Source: CAMPJU01 sp036675265
GTDB lineage: Bacteria; Pseudomonadota; Gammaproteobacteria; Xanthomonadales; Xanthomonadaceae
Assembly: GCA_036675265.1 (NCBI GenBank)
Contig: JAKFFJ010000088.1
Span: forward strand, 36,484 to 100,483
Direction: 5' to 3'
DNA length: 64,000 bases
Shown here: one piece after another, positions 26,734 through 34,026 of the stretch
Numbering within the stretch: position 1 is the first letter of the stretch
Layout: every line of letters starts with the position of its first letter
Notes under the pieces: generated by a model
The model's input: the letters and a program-made list of their open reading frames with translations, nothing else
The model's database searches: none
Told to the model about the DNA's origin: nothing
Program-made: the position numbers and the translations under genes

Positions 26734-29012
26734 GCGGGGACCTCGAGCCTGGTCCAGGCCAGGCTCACGTCGCCGCCGTGGATCGGCACTGCGACGCGGT
26801 CCCGTGCGCGCACGACCGCTGCCAGCGCAGCCGGGACGCCATGCGACACATCCACGCCGTAAAGTTCGATCGACTGGTCGGGAGGTGCCCGGAATTCCAC
26901 CAGCGCACCCCCGGCCGGCAAGCCGACGATCGTGACGGCGCGCCAGGGGCCGCTGCGCGGATGGCGTGACACTGCCAGTGCTTCGCCCTGGACGCGCACC
27001 GAACCGGGCTCGATCGACTCCGGCAGGTACAGCACGCCTTCGCCGGCGCCACGCGCCGACCGCAACCGGATCGCCACGTGCCGCTGGCCGGCGACCACGC
27101 GGTCCTGGACGATCTCGACCTCCGGCGACGGAAGCGTGGGTCCCGGCGGCCCCGGGACGCGCGTGCGGTCGGACCACGGCACCATGGTGACGGCGGTGGT
27201 TTCGAACCCGCCGGCGTCCGCCAGGGCGTCGGGCAGCGGCGCACCCGTGTTCGCGAAGAGGCGCGGCGCGTTGCCCGTGCCGACATGGACCAGGTTGATG
27301 GATCTGGGGACGTCTGCGTCGAACGCCGGCAGCGTCGACGCGAGGACCGCGCAGGCGAAGGCGCCTGCGAGCGCGCCGCCGCCGAGGAAGGGCGCTGCGC
27401 GCCCGAGTCCCGCAAGCGCCGGCAGCAATGGCAGCAACACCAGCCCCATCAACACCAGCGCAGGTGGCAGGCCGGGGTGGCCGATCGCGCTGTAGCTGTC
27501 GGCGACATACGGGAACCAGAGCACCACCGCGGCGATGGCGGCGACGCCCGACCACAATGCAGGTCGTCGCGGCCACAGGTGGCCTGCCAGCGCGCCCGCG
27601 ACCAGCGGCACGAGCCCGACGTGGCTGGCGCCCGGCATCCCCAGGACCGCGAGCACGGCGACCAGCGCGAACGGCAGCAGTCCCGCGATGCCCAGCGTGT
27701 CCTCGCCGAACCAGCGTGCCAACGGACGGGCAAGCAGGGTCGCGAGTCCCGCGGCGAGCAGCACGAACGCACCCACCAGCGCCCCTTGTTGCGCCGTCCA
27801 GGGTGCCGGTGTCGCGCCCAGCGCGCCGAGCAGGGCATGCAGTGCCCAGCCCGCCAGCGCGAACACCACCAGCAACAGCAGGAGGGTCACGCCGGCGCCG
27901 ACCAGCGCCCACGGCCGGGCGGCCTTCGCGCGGATCCGCCTGGCCGCCAGCAGGGCCCATGCCGCCAGCCCGAGCACCAGCAGGGCGAGATTCCACGTGG
28001 CGGGCCACGACACCATGGCCAGCCCGAACAAGCCGAAGAAGACGGCGTCATGGCGCGCTTCCAGGTCGGTCCCGGCCGTGCCGAACGCACGCGCCATGGC
28101 CAGCATGTTGTCGCCATGCTGCTGCAACGATCCCGGGTCGAGGTGGGCGAGGTCGTCCAGCGGCGTGTGGTAGCGCGCCGCACCCCGGGCCCAGGCGAAG
28201 TTGACGCCGGCCAGGCCCTCGCGCCGGTAGACGGTGAAGTCGGTGTCGTTGGGCAGCGTCTTGTAGATCTCGTAGTCGAGCGACGTCCCGCCCGGGCGGG
28301 GCAGCGCGCGCCCGGCGGCGGCGATGACGGACGCGTTGCCCGGCTGGGTCTCGATCAGCAGGCTGGCGCCGGTGGTGCCGCGCGCTTCGAGGTTGACCAC
28401 GGTGGCGATGCCGGCGAACTCGGGCTCCCGGACAAAGGCTTCCGCGCCCACGAGGCCCAGTTCCTCGCCGTCGTTGGCGAGCAGCCAGATGTCGTGCGGC
28501 AGCGGCGCGCTTGCCTGCAGTGCGCGCGCGACTTCGAGCAATGCGGCGACGCCGGCACCGTCGTCCGATGCGCCGGGCCCGGCCGCCACCGAGTCGTAAT
28601 GGGCGGACAACAGCACGCCTCGCCCGTCGGCGGCCGCCGGACGCGTACCGGGCAGGCGCGCAACGATGTTGTCGACGGTCGCGCACGTCGAGGGGCCGCA
28701 TGCGAACCGGCGCTGCACGACGGCTGCCAGGCCCAGCCGATCGAACTCGGCGACGATGCGGTCGCGCACGGCCGCATTGGCTGCGCTACCGGTCGGATGC
28801 GGGCGGCCATCGCCCAGCACGCGCGACAGCACCTCCCTGGCGCGCACCGCCGAAAACGCATCGGCCGGCGCTCCGCTCCCGAGTGGTTCGGGGGGCCGGT
28901 TGCCGCGCAGCGAGAGCACCGCGGCGAGCGCGAACGCCACCAGCAGCACGACAGGCACGACCGGGATTGCACGAAGCGCCCCTGGTGTTTCGCGGACCGT
29001 TTGCTGCGGCAC
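26697..29012 (-). CDS. Membrane-anchored M28 zinc peptidase
   Basis: A 771 aa protein with one N-terminal membrane helix (about 15-35) followed by a periplasmic M28 domain. Probable zinc ligands and catalytic residues are His138 and Asp140 (SAHYDS), Asp150/151 (GASDDGAG), Glu183/184 (NDGEELG), Glu209 (NLEARG) and His282 (RYHTPLDD). Residues from about 305 to 560 hold eight or so hydrophobic helices, and a soluble domain ends the protein. This order resembles eukaryotic vacuolar membrane proteases and ER metallopeptidase ERMP1 more than secreted bacterial aminopeptidases. Substrate unknown. Its last 37 nt overlap dapE on the other strand. Confidence 0.85.
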   Translation of the reverse strand: MPQQTVRETPGALRAIPVVPVVLLVAFALAAVLSLRGNRPPEPLGSGAPADAFSAVRAREVLSRVLGDGRPHPTGSAANAAVRDRIVAEFDRLGLAAVVQRRFACGPSTCATVDNIVARLPGTRPAAADGRGVLLSAHYDSVAAGPGASDDGAGVAALLEVARALQASAPLPHDIWLLANDGEELGLVGAEAFVREPEFAGIATVVNLEARGTTGASLLIETQPGNASVIAAAGRALPRPGGTSLDYEIYKTLPNDTDFTVYRREGLAGVNFAWARGAARYHTPLDDLAHLDPGSLQQHGDNMLAMARAFGTAGTDLEARHDAVFFGLFGLAMVSWPATWNLALLVLGLAAWALLAARRIRAKAARPWALVGAGVTLLLLLVVFALAGWALHALLGALGATPAPWTAQQGALVGAFVLLAAGLATLLARPLARWFGEDTLGIAGLLPFALVAVLAVLGMPGASHVGLVPLVAGALAGHLWPRRPALWSGVAAIAAVVLWFPYVADSYSAIGHPGLPPALVLMGLVLLPLLPALAGLGRAAPFLGGGALAGAFACAVLASTLPAFDADVPRSINLVHVGTGNAPRLFANTGAPLPDALADAGGFETTAVTMVPWSDRTRVPGPPGPTLPSPEVEIVQDRVVAGQRHVAIRLRSARGAGEGVLYLPESIEPGSVRVQGEALAVSRHPRSGPWRAVTIVGLPAGGALVEFRAPPDQSIELYGVDVSHGVPAALAAVVRARDRVAVPIHGGDVSLAWTRLEVPAQGSSNRSTSAR

Positions 29013-29025
29013 GGTGTTCCCCTTC

Positions 29026-31272
29026 CTATTCGACGGCCAGGGCCTCGACCTTCTGCCATCCGCGCGGCAGCAACCCGCCGCGGGTCGCCCGCTTGCCCAT
29101 GTAGGTGTCGAGATCCTTGTACGGGACGGACATCGTGCGCGCGCCGCTGCGCACCTGCAGGGTGTCGCCCGGCGACACCACGGCCACGCCGACCACGCGC
29201 TCGGTCCCGAGCTTGGCCTTCGGGATCTCGATCAGCTTGTTGCCCTTGCCGCGGTCCAGTTCGGGCAGTTCGGACAGCGGGAAGGCGAGCAGGTGGCCCG
29301 CGCTCGTCGCAGCGACCACCAGCGCGTCCTTGCCACCGGCGCCGGCCGGGGCGGGCTGCACCACCTTCGCGCCCGGCGTCAGCGACTGCATCGCCTTGCC
29401 CGCCTTCTGCCGCCCGACCAGGTTCTCGAACCGGGTGAGGAAGCCGTAACCATGACTCGACGCCAGCACGAATTTCGCATCGGGCTCGCCCGACGCCAGC
29501 GCCTGGAACGACGCGCCCGCCGCGGGCGAGAAACGCCCCGTCAGCGGCTCGCCGTTGCCACGCGCCGAGGGCAGCGAGTGCGCCAGCGTCGAATAGGCGC
29601 GCCCGGTCGAATCGAGGAACGCGACCTGCTGCGTGGTGCGACCGCGCACCGCGGCCAGCAGCCCGTCGCCCTCGCGGTACGACAGGGCAGCCGCATCGAC
29701 GTCGTGCCCCTTCGCCGCGCGAACCCAGCCCTTCTCGCTCAGCACGATGGTCATCGGCTCGCTCGGCACCAGTTCCGTCTCGGCCAGTGCCTGCGCTGAC
29801 TCGCGCGCGACCAGCGGCGAGCGCCGCGCATCGCCGAACTGCTTCGCGTCCGCGAGCAGCTCGTCCTTGATCAGCTTGCGCAGCTTCGCCTTGCTGCCGA
29901 GCGTGGAGATGAGCTTGTCGCGCTCGTCGTCCAGGGCGTCCTGCTCGCCGCGGATCTTCATCTCTTCCAGGCGCGCGAGTTGCCGCAGCCTGGTGTCCAG
30001 GATGTAGTCGGCCTGGTCCTCGCTGAGTTCGAAGCGCTGGATCAGCACCGGCCGCGGCTCGTCCTCGCTGCGGATGATCCGGATCACCTCGTCCAGGTTG
30101 AGGAACGCGGTGAGCAGGCCTTCGAGCAGGTGCAGGCGGCGCTCGACCTTCTCCAGGCGGTGCTGCAGGCGGCGCGTCACCGTGTCGGTGCGGAACACCA
30201 GCCATTCGGCGAGCAGCGCCTTGAGGTGCTTGACCTGCGGACGGCCGTCCAGCCCGATGATGTTGAGGTTGACCCGGTAGCTGCGCTCCAGGTCCGTTGT
30301 CGCGAACAGGTGGCCCATCAACTGCTCGGCGTCGACGCGGTTGCTGCGCGGGATCAGCACGATGCGGGTCGGGTTGGCGTGGTCGGATTCGTCGCGGACG
30401 TCCTCCAGCCACGGCAGCTTCTTCGCGCGCATCTGCGCCGCGACCTGCTCGATCACCTTGCCGGGCGACACCTGGTAGGGCAGGGCGTCTATGACGATGT
30501 TGCTCCCTTCGCGTACCCAGGTGCCGCGTGCGCGCACGCTGCCGTTGCCGGTCTCGTACATCGCCAGCAGGTCGGCGGCAGGCGTGATGATCTCCGCGGC
30601 GGTCGGATAGTCGGGCCCGCGCACGTGCTCGCACAGGTCGCGGACGGTCGCGTCGGGATCCTCCAGCAGCCGGATGCACGCGCTGACCACTTCGCCCAGG
30701 TTGTGCGGCGGCACGTCGGTGGCCATGCCGACCGCGATGCCGGTGGTGCCGTTGAGCAGCAGGTGCGGCAGGCGCGCCGGCAGCCAGGTGGGCTCCTCCA
30801 GCGTGCCGTCGAAGTTCGGGTCCCAGTCGACCGTGCCGTGCGCCAGCTCGCCCAGCAGCACTTCCGCGATGGGGGTGAGCTTCGACTCGGTGTAGCGCAT
30901 TGCCGCGAACGACTTCGGGTCGTCCGACGAACCGAAGTTGCCCTGGCCCTCGATCAGCGGATAGCGGTAGGAGAACGGCTGCGCCATCAGCACCAGCGCC
31001 TCGTACGCCGCGCTGTCGCCATGCGGGTGGTACTTGCCGATCACGTCGCCGATGGTGCGCGCCGACTTCTTGGGCTTGGCCCCGGCGTTCAGGCCCAGCT
31101 CGCTCATCGCGTAGATGATCCGCCGCTGCACCGGCTTCAGGCCGTCCCCGATGAAGGGCAGCGCCCGGTCCAGCACCACGTACATCGAGTAGTCCAGGTA
31201 GGCGCGCTCGGCGTACTCGCGCAGCGGGATCTGCTCGAAACCATGGAAGGCGGGGCGGACGGGGTCGGTCAT
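29026..31272 (-). CDS. parC: DNA topoisomerase IV subunit A
   Basis: DNA-cleaving subunit of the decatenase. The 748 aa protein shows the winged-helix region GKYHPHGDSAAYEALVLMAQ and the catalytic Tyr in FAAMRYTESKL. A coiled-coil gate and a C-terminal beta-pinwheel region follow. Length and C-terminus fit ParC rather than GyrA, and no GyrA-box (QRRGGKG) is seen. Positions matching E. coli Ser80 and Glu84 are Ser and Glu (GDSAAYE), the quinolone-sensitive wild-type residues. It is the gene upstream of the M28 peptidase with a 13-nt gap, so the two may be co-transcribed. Confidence 0.95.
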   Translation of the reverse strand: MTDPVRPAFHGFEQIPLREYAERAYLDYSMYVVLDRALPFIGDGLKPVQRRIIYAMSELGLNAGAKPKKSARTIGDVIGKYHPHGDSAAYEALVLMAQPFSYRYPLIEGQGNFGSSDDPKSFAAMRYTESKLTPIAEVLLGELAHGTVDWDPNFDGTLEEPTWLPARLPHLLLNGTTGIAVGMATDVPPHNLGEVVSACIRLLEDPDATVRDLCEHVRGPDYPTAAEIITPAADLLAMYETGNGSVRARGTWVREGSNIVIDALPYQVSPGKVIEQVAAQMRAKKLPWLEDVRDESDHANPTRIVLIPRSNRVDAEQLMGHLFATTDLERSYRVNLNIIGLDGRPQVKHLKALLAEWLVFRTDTVTRRLQHRLEKVERRLHLLEGLLTAFLNLDEVIRIIRSEDEPRPVLIQRFELSEDQADYILDTRLRQLARLEEMKIRGEQDALDDERDKLISTLGSKAKLRKLIKDELLADAKQFGDARRSPLVARESAQALAETELVPSEPMTIVLSEKGWVRAAKGHDVDAAALSYREGDGLLAAVRGRTTQQVAFLDSTGRAYSTLAHSLPSARGNGEPLTGRFSPAAGASFQALASGEPDAKFVLASSHGYGFLTRFENLVGRQKAGKAMQSLTPGAKVVQPAPAGAGGKDALVVAATSAGHLLAFPLSELPELDRGKGNKLIEIPKAKLGTERVVGVAVVSPGDTLQVRSGARTMSVPYKDLDTYMGKRATRGGLLPRGWQKVEALAVE

Positions 31273-31346
31273 GGCGGGCGGCGGTCGGGATGAACACCCA
31301 TTCTAGGGGGAGGCCCAACGGCCCCCGACCGGTGTCTTCCCGAGCG

Positions 31347-31375
31347 TTGACATCCCCCGCGCTCCCCCGGAAAAT
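31347..31375 (+). promoter_or_regulatory. Promoter of tRNA-Leu
   Basis: TTGACA (31347-31352), a perfect -35, is followed after 17 nt by GAAAAT (31370-31375). Transcription would start about 8 nt before the mature tRNA end at 31389. It lies in the gap upstream of the divergent parC gene. Confidence 0.6.
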
Positions 31376-31388
31376 GCGCGGCTCACCC

Positions 31389-31475
31389 GCCCGGGTGGCG
31401 GAATTGGTAGACGCACTAGCTTCAGGTGCTAGCGGGGGCAACTCCGTGGAGGTTCGAGTCCTCTCCCGGGCACCA
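31389..31475 (+). tRNA. tRNA-Leu, anticodon CAG
   Basis: An 87-nt class II tRNA. The acceptor GCCCGGG (31389-31395) pairs with CCCGGGC (31465-31471), followed by discriminator A and an encoded CCA. The D-arm contains GGAATTGGTAGACGC. The anticodon stem CTAGC/GCTAG encloses the loop TTCAGGT, giving CAG. The long variable arm GCGGGGGCAACTCCGT and the T-arm GGTTCGAGTCC follow. It reads CUG, a dominant Leu codon in this high-GC sequence. Confidence 0.97.
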
Positions 31476-31520
31476 ACACGAAGTCCGCCGGCATCCAGCA
31501 AGGTCCGACGGTCTCCCTGA

Positions 31521-31545
31521 AACCCCGCCAAAAGCGGGGTTTTTT
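31521..31545 (+). terminator. Rho-independent terminator after tRNA-Leu
   Basis: The stem AACCCCGC / GCGGGGTT (31521-31528 with 31534-31541), a 5-nt CAAAA loop and a T run at 31540-31545 form a classical terminator 45 nt after the tRNA. It also faces the end of the convergent zeta-toxin gene. Confidence 0.9.
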
Positions 31546-31571
31546 GTTGGGCGCGCGATTTGCCACGGAGG

Positions 31572-32222
31572 CTAGAGGCCCATTGCCGCGGCGAGCACCG
31601 GGCGTGCCCAGGCCGGCGTCCTGTCCAGGTCGACGGCTTCCGTTGGCCACGCGAGCTTGCCCCGCACGATGTCCGCGACCGGCACCGGATCGGGGATCGG
31701 CGCGCCAGGCGCCGCATCGATGCTGTTGTCGAACACCTTCAGCCGCGCGATCTTCGGCAGCAGCACGATGAGGTTGGCCAGCGCGGCGGGATAGCGTTCG
31801 CGGATCCTGGCTTCGGGAATGTCGTGGCCGCCGGCAGCCACGCGGGCGCGGACGCGGGCGACGTGGTGGTCGTCGCTGTCCAGGCCGACGAACCACATCA
31901 GCACGTCGTGGGTGCGCGCGGCCTTCGCGATCTTGGCAGGCATCGTGTGGCCGCCGAGGGTGGTCTCGATGGCGAAGGACCGGCGCTTCGCGACCGCCTC
32001 GTCGAGGCGGCGCACGCCTTCGTTCCATGCCGCGATGTTCGCGGTGCGCTGGTCGCATCCGGTGGCCGCGCGCAGTTCGCGCGCGAAGGTGTCGGGGTTG
32101 AACCAGGGCAGGCCGGCCTGCGCCAGCAGGTGGCCGCCGACGGAACTCTTGCCGGCGCCGTTCACGCCGGCCAGCACGAACAGGACCGGGCGCCGGCGCG
32201 CGGCGCGGTCAGTGGCCGGCAC
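31572..32222 (-). CDS. Zeta-toxin family kinase (toxin of a type II TA pair)
   Basis: A P-loop kinase domain of the zeta family, whose studied members phosphorylate UDP-N-acetylglucosamine and block cell-wall synthesis. It has the Walker A GVNGAGKSS (19-27), FNPDTFA (41-47) with a probable catalytic Asp, and ETTLGGHTM (86-94), then a helical C-terminal half. The start is taken as GTG (VPATDRAARR), which overlaps the antitoxin stop by 14 nt and gives 216 aa. A longer ATG start at 32354 would read through the antitoxin gene in another frame and is unlikely. The substrate is not proven here. Confidence 0.85.
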   Translation of the reverse strand: MPATDRAARRRPVLFVLAGVNGAGKSSVGGHLLAQAGLPWFNPDTFARELRAATGCDQRTANIAAWNEGVRRLDEAVAKRRSFAIETTLGGHTMPAKIAKAARTHDVLMWFVGLDSDDHHVARVRARVAAGGHDIPEARIRERYPAALANLIVLLPKIARLKVFDNSIDAAPGAPIPDPVPVADIVRGKLAWPTEAVDLDRTPAWARPVLAAAMGL

Positions 32223-32580
32223 CGGCCCGGGCCTTGCCGTGCAGCTTGGCGGGGGCGTCGATGACGCCGCGCAGCCGGTCGCCGGCATCGGCGTCCTGCA
32301 GCGCGGCCAGGCGTTCGTCGAAGCGGGCGCGCAGGGCCTCGAGCACGTCGGCATCCTTGCGCGTGCCCGCCCTGGCCGCGCGGGCCAGGGCCAGGTAGGC
32401 CTCGGGCGAGAGGATCACGGCCTCGGGGCGGTCGTGGTTGGTGACCAGGACCGCGCCCTCCCGGTGGACGGTCTGCATCACCCCGCGCCAACCCAGGGTC
32501 TTGACCGAGGTGGCGGGGGCCCGGGGCAGGGCATCGAGGGTGTCGGAAGCCTGGAATTCCGGTGCGTGCGCGGCAGCCAT
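32209..32580 (-). CDS. Phd/YefM-type antitoxin paired with the zeta toxin
   Basis: A 123 aa protein whose middle (about 24-66) fits the Phd/YefM DNA-binding fold: TLGWRGVMQTVHREGAVLVT, then NHDRPEAVILSPEAYLAL. The charged C-terminal half, with DVLEALRARFDERLAAL, would wrap the toxin. Antitoxin comes first and the toxin start lies inside its end, so expression is coupled. Classical zeta toxins pair with epsilon or PezA/HTH-type antitoxins, so a Phd-like partner is less usual. The gene is divergent from lexA2 across 124 nt. A minus-strand TATAAT lies at 32613-32608. Confidence 0.82.
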   Translation of the reverse strand: MAAAHAPEFQASDTLDALPRAPATSVKTLGWRGVMQTVHREGAVLVTNHDRPEAVILSPEAYLALARAARAGTRKDADVLEALRARFDERLAALQDADAGDRLRGVIDAPAKLHGKARAGAGH

Positions 32581-32687
32581 GGGCGGGTCCCTCCTGGGGT
32601 TGCGGCCATTATACCCAAAATTACCATTGTTCGTTCATTTCTGGCCATTTCCGGTCAGGCAGGTTGTCTCACGCCGTGCAACCGGAA

Positions 32688-32703
32688 TGACTAAGATTAG
32701 TCA
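32688..32703. promoter_or_regulatory. Palindromic operator next to the lexA2 start (probable LexA2 box)
   Basis: TGACTAAGATTAGTCA is an inverted repeat of TGACTA around a 4-nt centre, ending one base before the lexA2 ATG at 32705. A repressor bound here would block transcription or initiation of lexA2-imuA-imuB-dnaE2. SOS cassettes of this type are autoregulated by their own LexA. The exact box sequence for this lineage is not known to me, so the assignment rests on the palindrome and position. Confidence 0.7.
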
Positions 32704-32704
32704 C

Positions 32705-33379
32705 ATGGCCGACCCCGTGACCTCCCCTGTTTCCGATACCCGACTGGCCATCCTGGCGTTCCTGCGCGAGCGCATCGAACAGGACGGCGTGCCGCCGAGC
32801 CAGCTGGAGATCTGCGCGGCGTTCGGGTTCCGGCAGAACGCGACGGCGGCGTACCACCTGCGGGCGCTCGAAGCAGCGGGGCTGATCGAGCGGGTGCCGC
32901 ACCAGGCACGCGGGATTCGACTCGCAGGAGCCGGCATGCCGGCGAAGGGCATTCGCCGCCGTGGCGGCTCCCACAGGGGCAGTTCCAGCACGGACGAGCA
33001 GTTGGTGTTGCCGGTCCTGGGACGCGTGGCGGCGGGCGCACCGATCGGCGCCGACATCGGCAGCGACGAGCAGTTGCTGCTGGACCGCCACTGCTTCGAC
33101 CCGATCCCCGACTACCTGCTGCGCGTGCAGGGCGACTCGATGCGCGACGACGGGATCCTCGACGGCGACCTGGTCGCGGTGAAGCGTGCGCCGGAAGCAA
33201 CGAACGGGCGCATCGTCGTGGCGCGCATCGATGGCGAGATCACCATCAAGCGCCTGCGCACCACCGCCGACGCGGTGCTGCTGCTGCCGCGCAATCCCGA
33301 CTTCGCGCCGATCGTGGTGCCGGCCGATGCCGACTTCGCGATCGAGGGCCTGTATTGCGGCCTGGTCCGGCGGGGCTGA
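32705..33379 (+). CDS. lexA2: LexA2-type SOS repressor with a repeat-encoded linker
   Basis: A 224 aa self-cleaving repressor. The N-terminal winged helix-turn-helix (about 8-73) has PPSQLEICAAFGFRQNATAA, shorter than and different from canonical LexA. The C-terminal S24 domain (about 99-224) has the Ala110-Gly111 scissile bond in GRVAAGAPIG, Ser145 in GDSMRDDGI and Lys182 in ITIKRL. Between them residues 83-91 (IRRRGGSHR) are translated from a family A repeat. It heads the imuA-imuB-dnaE2 mutagenesis operon; xanthomonads typically keep such a second LexA. ATG follows the palindromic operator directly. Confidence 0.92.
   Translation: MADPVTSPVSDTRLAILAFLRERIEQDGVPPSQLEICAAFGFRQNATAAYHLRALEAAGLIERVPHQARGIRLAGAGMPAKGIRRRGGSHRGSSSTDEQLVLPVLGRVAAGAPIGADIGSDEQLLLDRHCFDPIPDYLLRVQGDSMRDDGILDGDLVAVKRAPEATNGRIVVARIDGEITIKRLRTTADAVLLLPRNPDFAPIVVPADADFAIEGLYCGLVRRG
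32952..32975. repeat. Family A repeat within lexA2 coding sequence
   Basis: TTCGCCGCCGTGGCGGCTCC continues with CACA. It is the reverse orientation of the unit, with one change in the centre of the palindrome. It is read in frame as IRRRGGSHR and lies in the linker between the DNA-binding and protease domains. Confidence 0.9.
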
Positions 33380-33380
33380 C

Positions 33381-34019
33381 ATGGGGGCGGTGCTGTCCCT
33401 CGATGGCCTGCTCGGCGCACGCCGCGTCTGGCGCGGTTCGCCCGCGCAGGCGCCGGTGCCCGCCGACGCATTGCCGACCGGTTGCGATGCGCTGGATGCG
33501 GTGCTGCCCTGCGGCGGCTGGCCGCCATCGGCGTTGAGCGAAATCCTGCTGCCGGCCGACGGCGTGGGTGAACTGCAACTGGCCTGGCCCGTGCTCGCAC
33601 GGTTGTCGCGGGCCGGGCGCACCGTGGTGCTGGTGGCGCCGCCCTACGACGTGCATGCGCCCGCGTGGGCCGCGGCCGGCATCGACCTCGCGCGCCTGCA
33701 ACGCGTGCACGCCGAACCGCGCGAGGCGTTGTGGGCCGCCGAGCAATGCCTGCGCGCGGGTGCCTGCGGCGCGGTGCTGTGCTGGCCGGCGAAGGCCGAC
33801 GACCGCGCGCTGCGCCGCCTGCAGGTCGCGGCCGAAGCGGGGCAGTGCATCGGCCTGGCATTCCGGCCGTTGCAGGCCGCGGTCAATCCATCGCCGGCAG
33901 CGCTGCGCGTGGCGATCGACCCCCCCACTGCAACCGCGCCCCGGCAGTTGCGCGTGCTCAAGTGCCGCGGCGCCACCGTGCCCGCCCGACCGGTGCCGTT
34001 CCCGGCGCGAGCCGCCTGA
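33381..34019 (+). CDS. imuA: ImuA, SOS mutagenesis cassette protein
   Basis: A 212 aa RecA-fold relative without a complete Walker A motif. Recognisable parts are LPTGCDALDAVLPCGGWPPS and the following ALSEILLPADGVGELQLAWP, then AGRTVVLVAPPYDVHAPAW. In ImuA-ImuB-DnaE2 systems it is needed for damage-induced mutagenesis, probably by linking the polymerase complex to RecA. It starts 1 nt after the lexA2 stop and is followed by imuB after 7 nt. Identification rests on sequence and the cassette order. Confidence 0.9.
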   Translation: MGAVLSLDGLLGARRVWRGSPAQAPVPADALPTGCDALDAVLPCGGWPPSALSEILLPADGVGELQLAWPVLARLSRAGRTVVLVAPPYDVHAPAWAAAGIDLARLQRVHAEPREALWAAEQCLRAGACGAVLCWPAKADDRALRRLQVAAEAGQCIGLAFRPLQAAVNPSPAALRVAIDPPTATAPRQLRVLKCRGATVPARPVPFPARAA

Positions 34020-34026
34020 AGCCGCC

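Noticed and set aside
29026..31272. GyrA instead of ParC
   Set aside because: The C-terminal part has no GyrA-box, the protein is about 750 aa rather than 850-900, and the QRDR neighbourhood fits ParC.
31389..31545. Integration site at tRNA-Leu
   Set aside because: No duplicated tRNA 3' end, integrase or phage gene is seen nearby; the tRNA is followed by an ordinary terminator.
31572..32354. Longer zeta-toxin start at 32354
   Set aside because: The added 44 residues are an out-of-frame reading of the antitoxin gene, rich in Pro, Cys and Thr. The GTG at 32222 gives the expected TA overlap.
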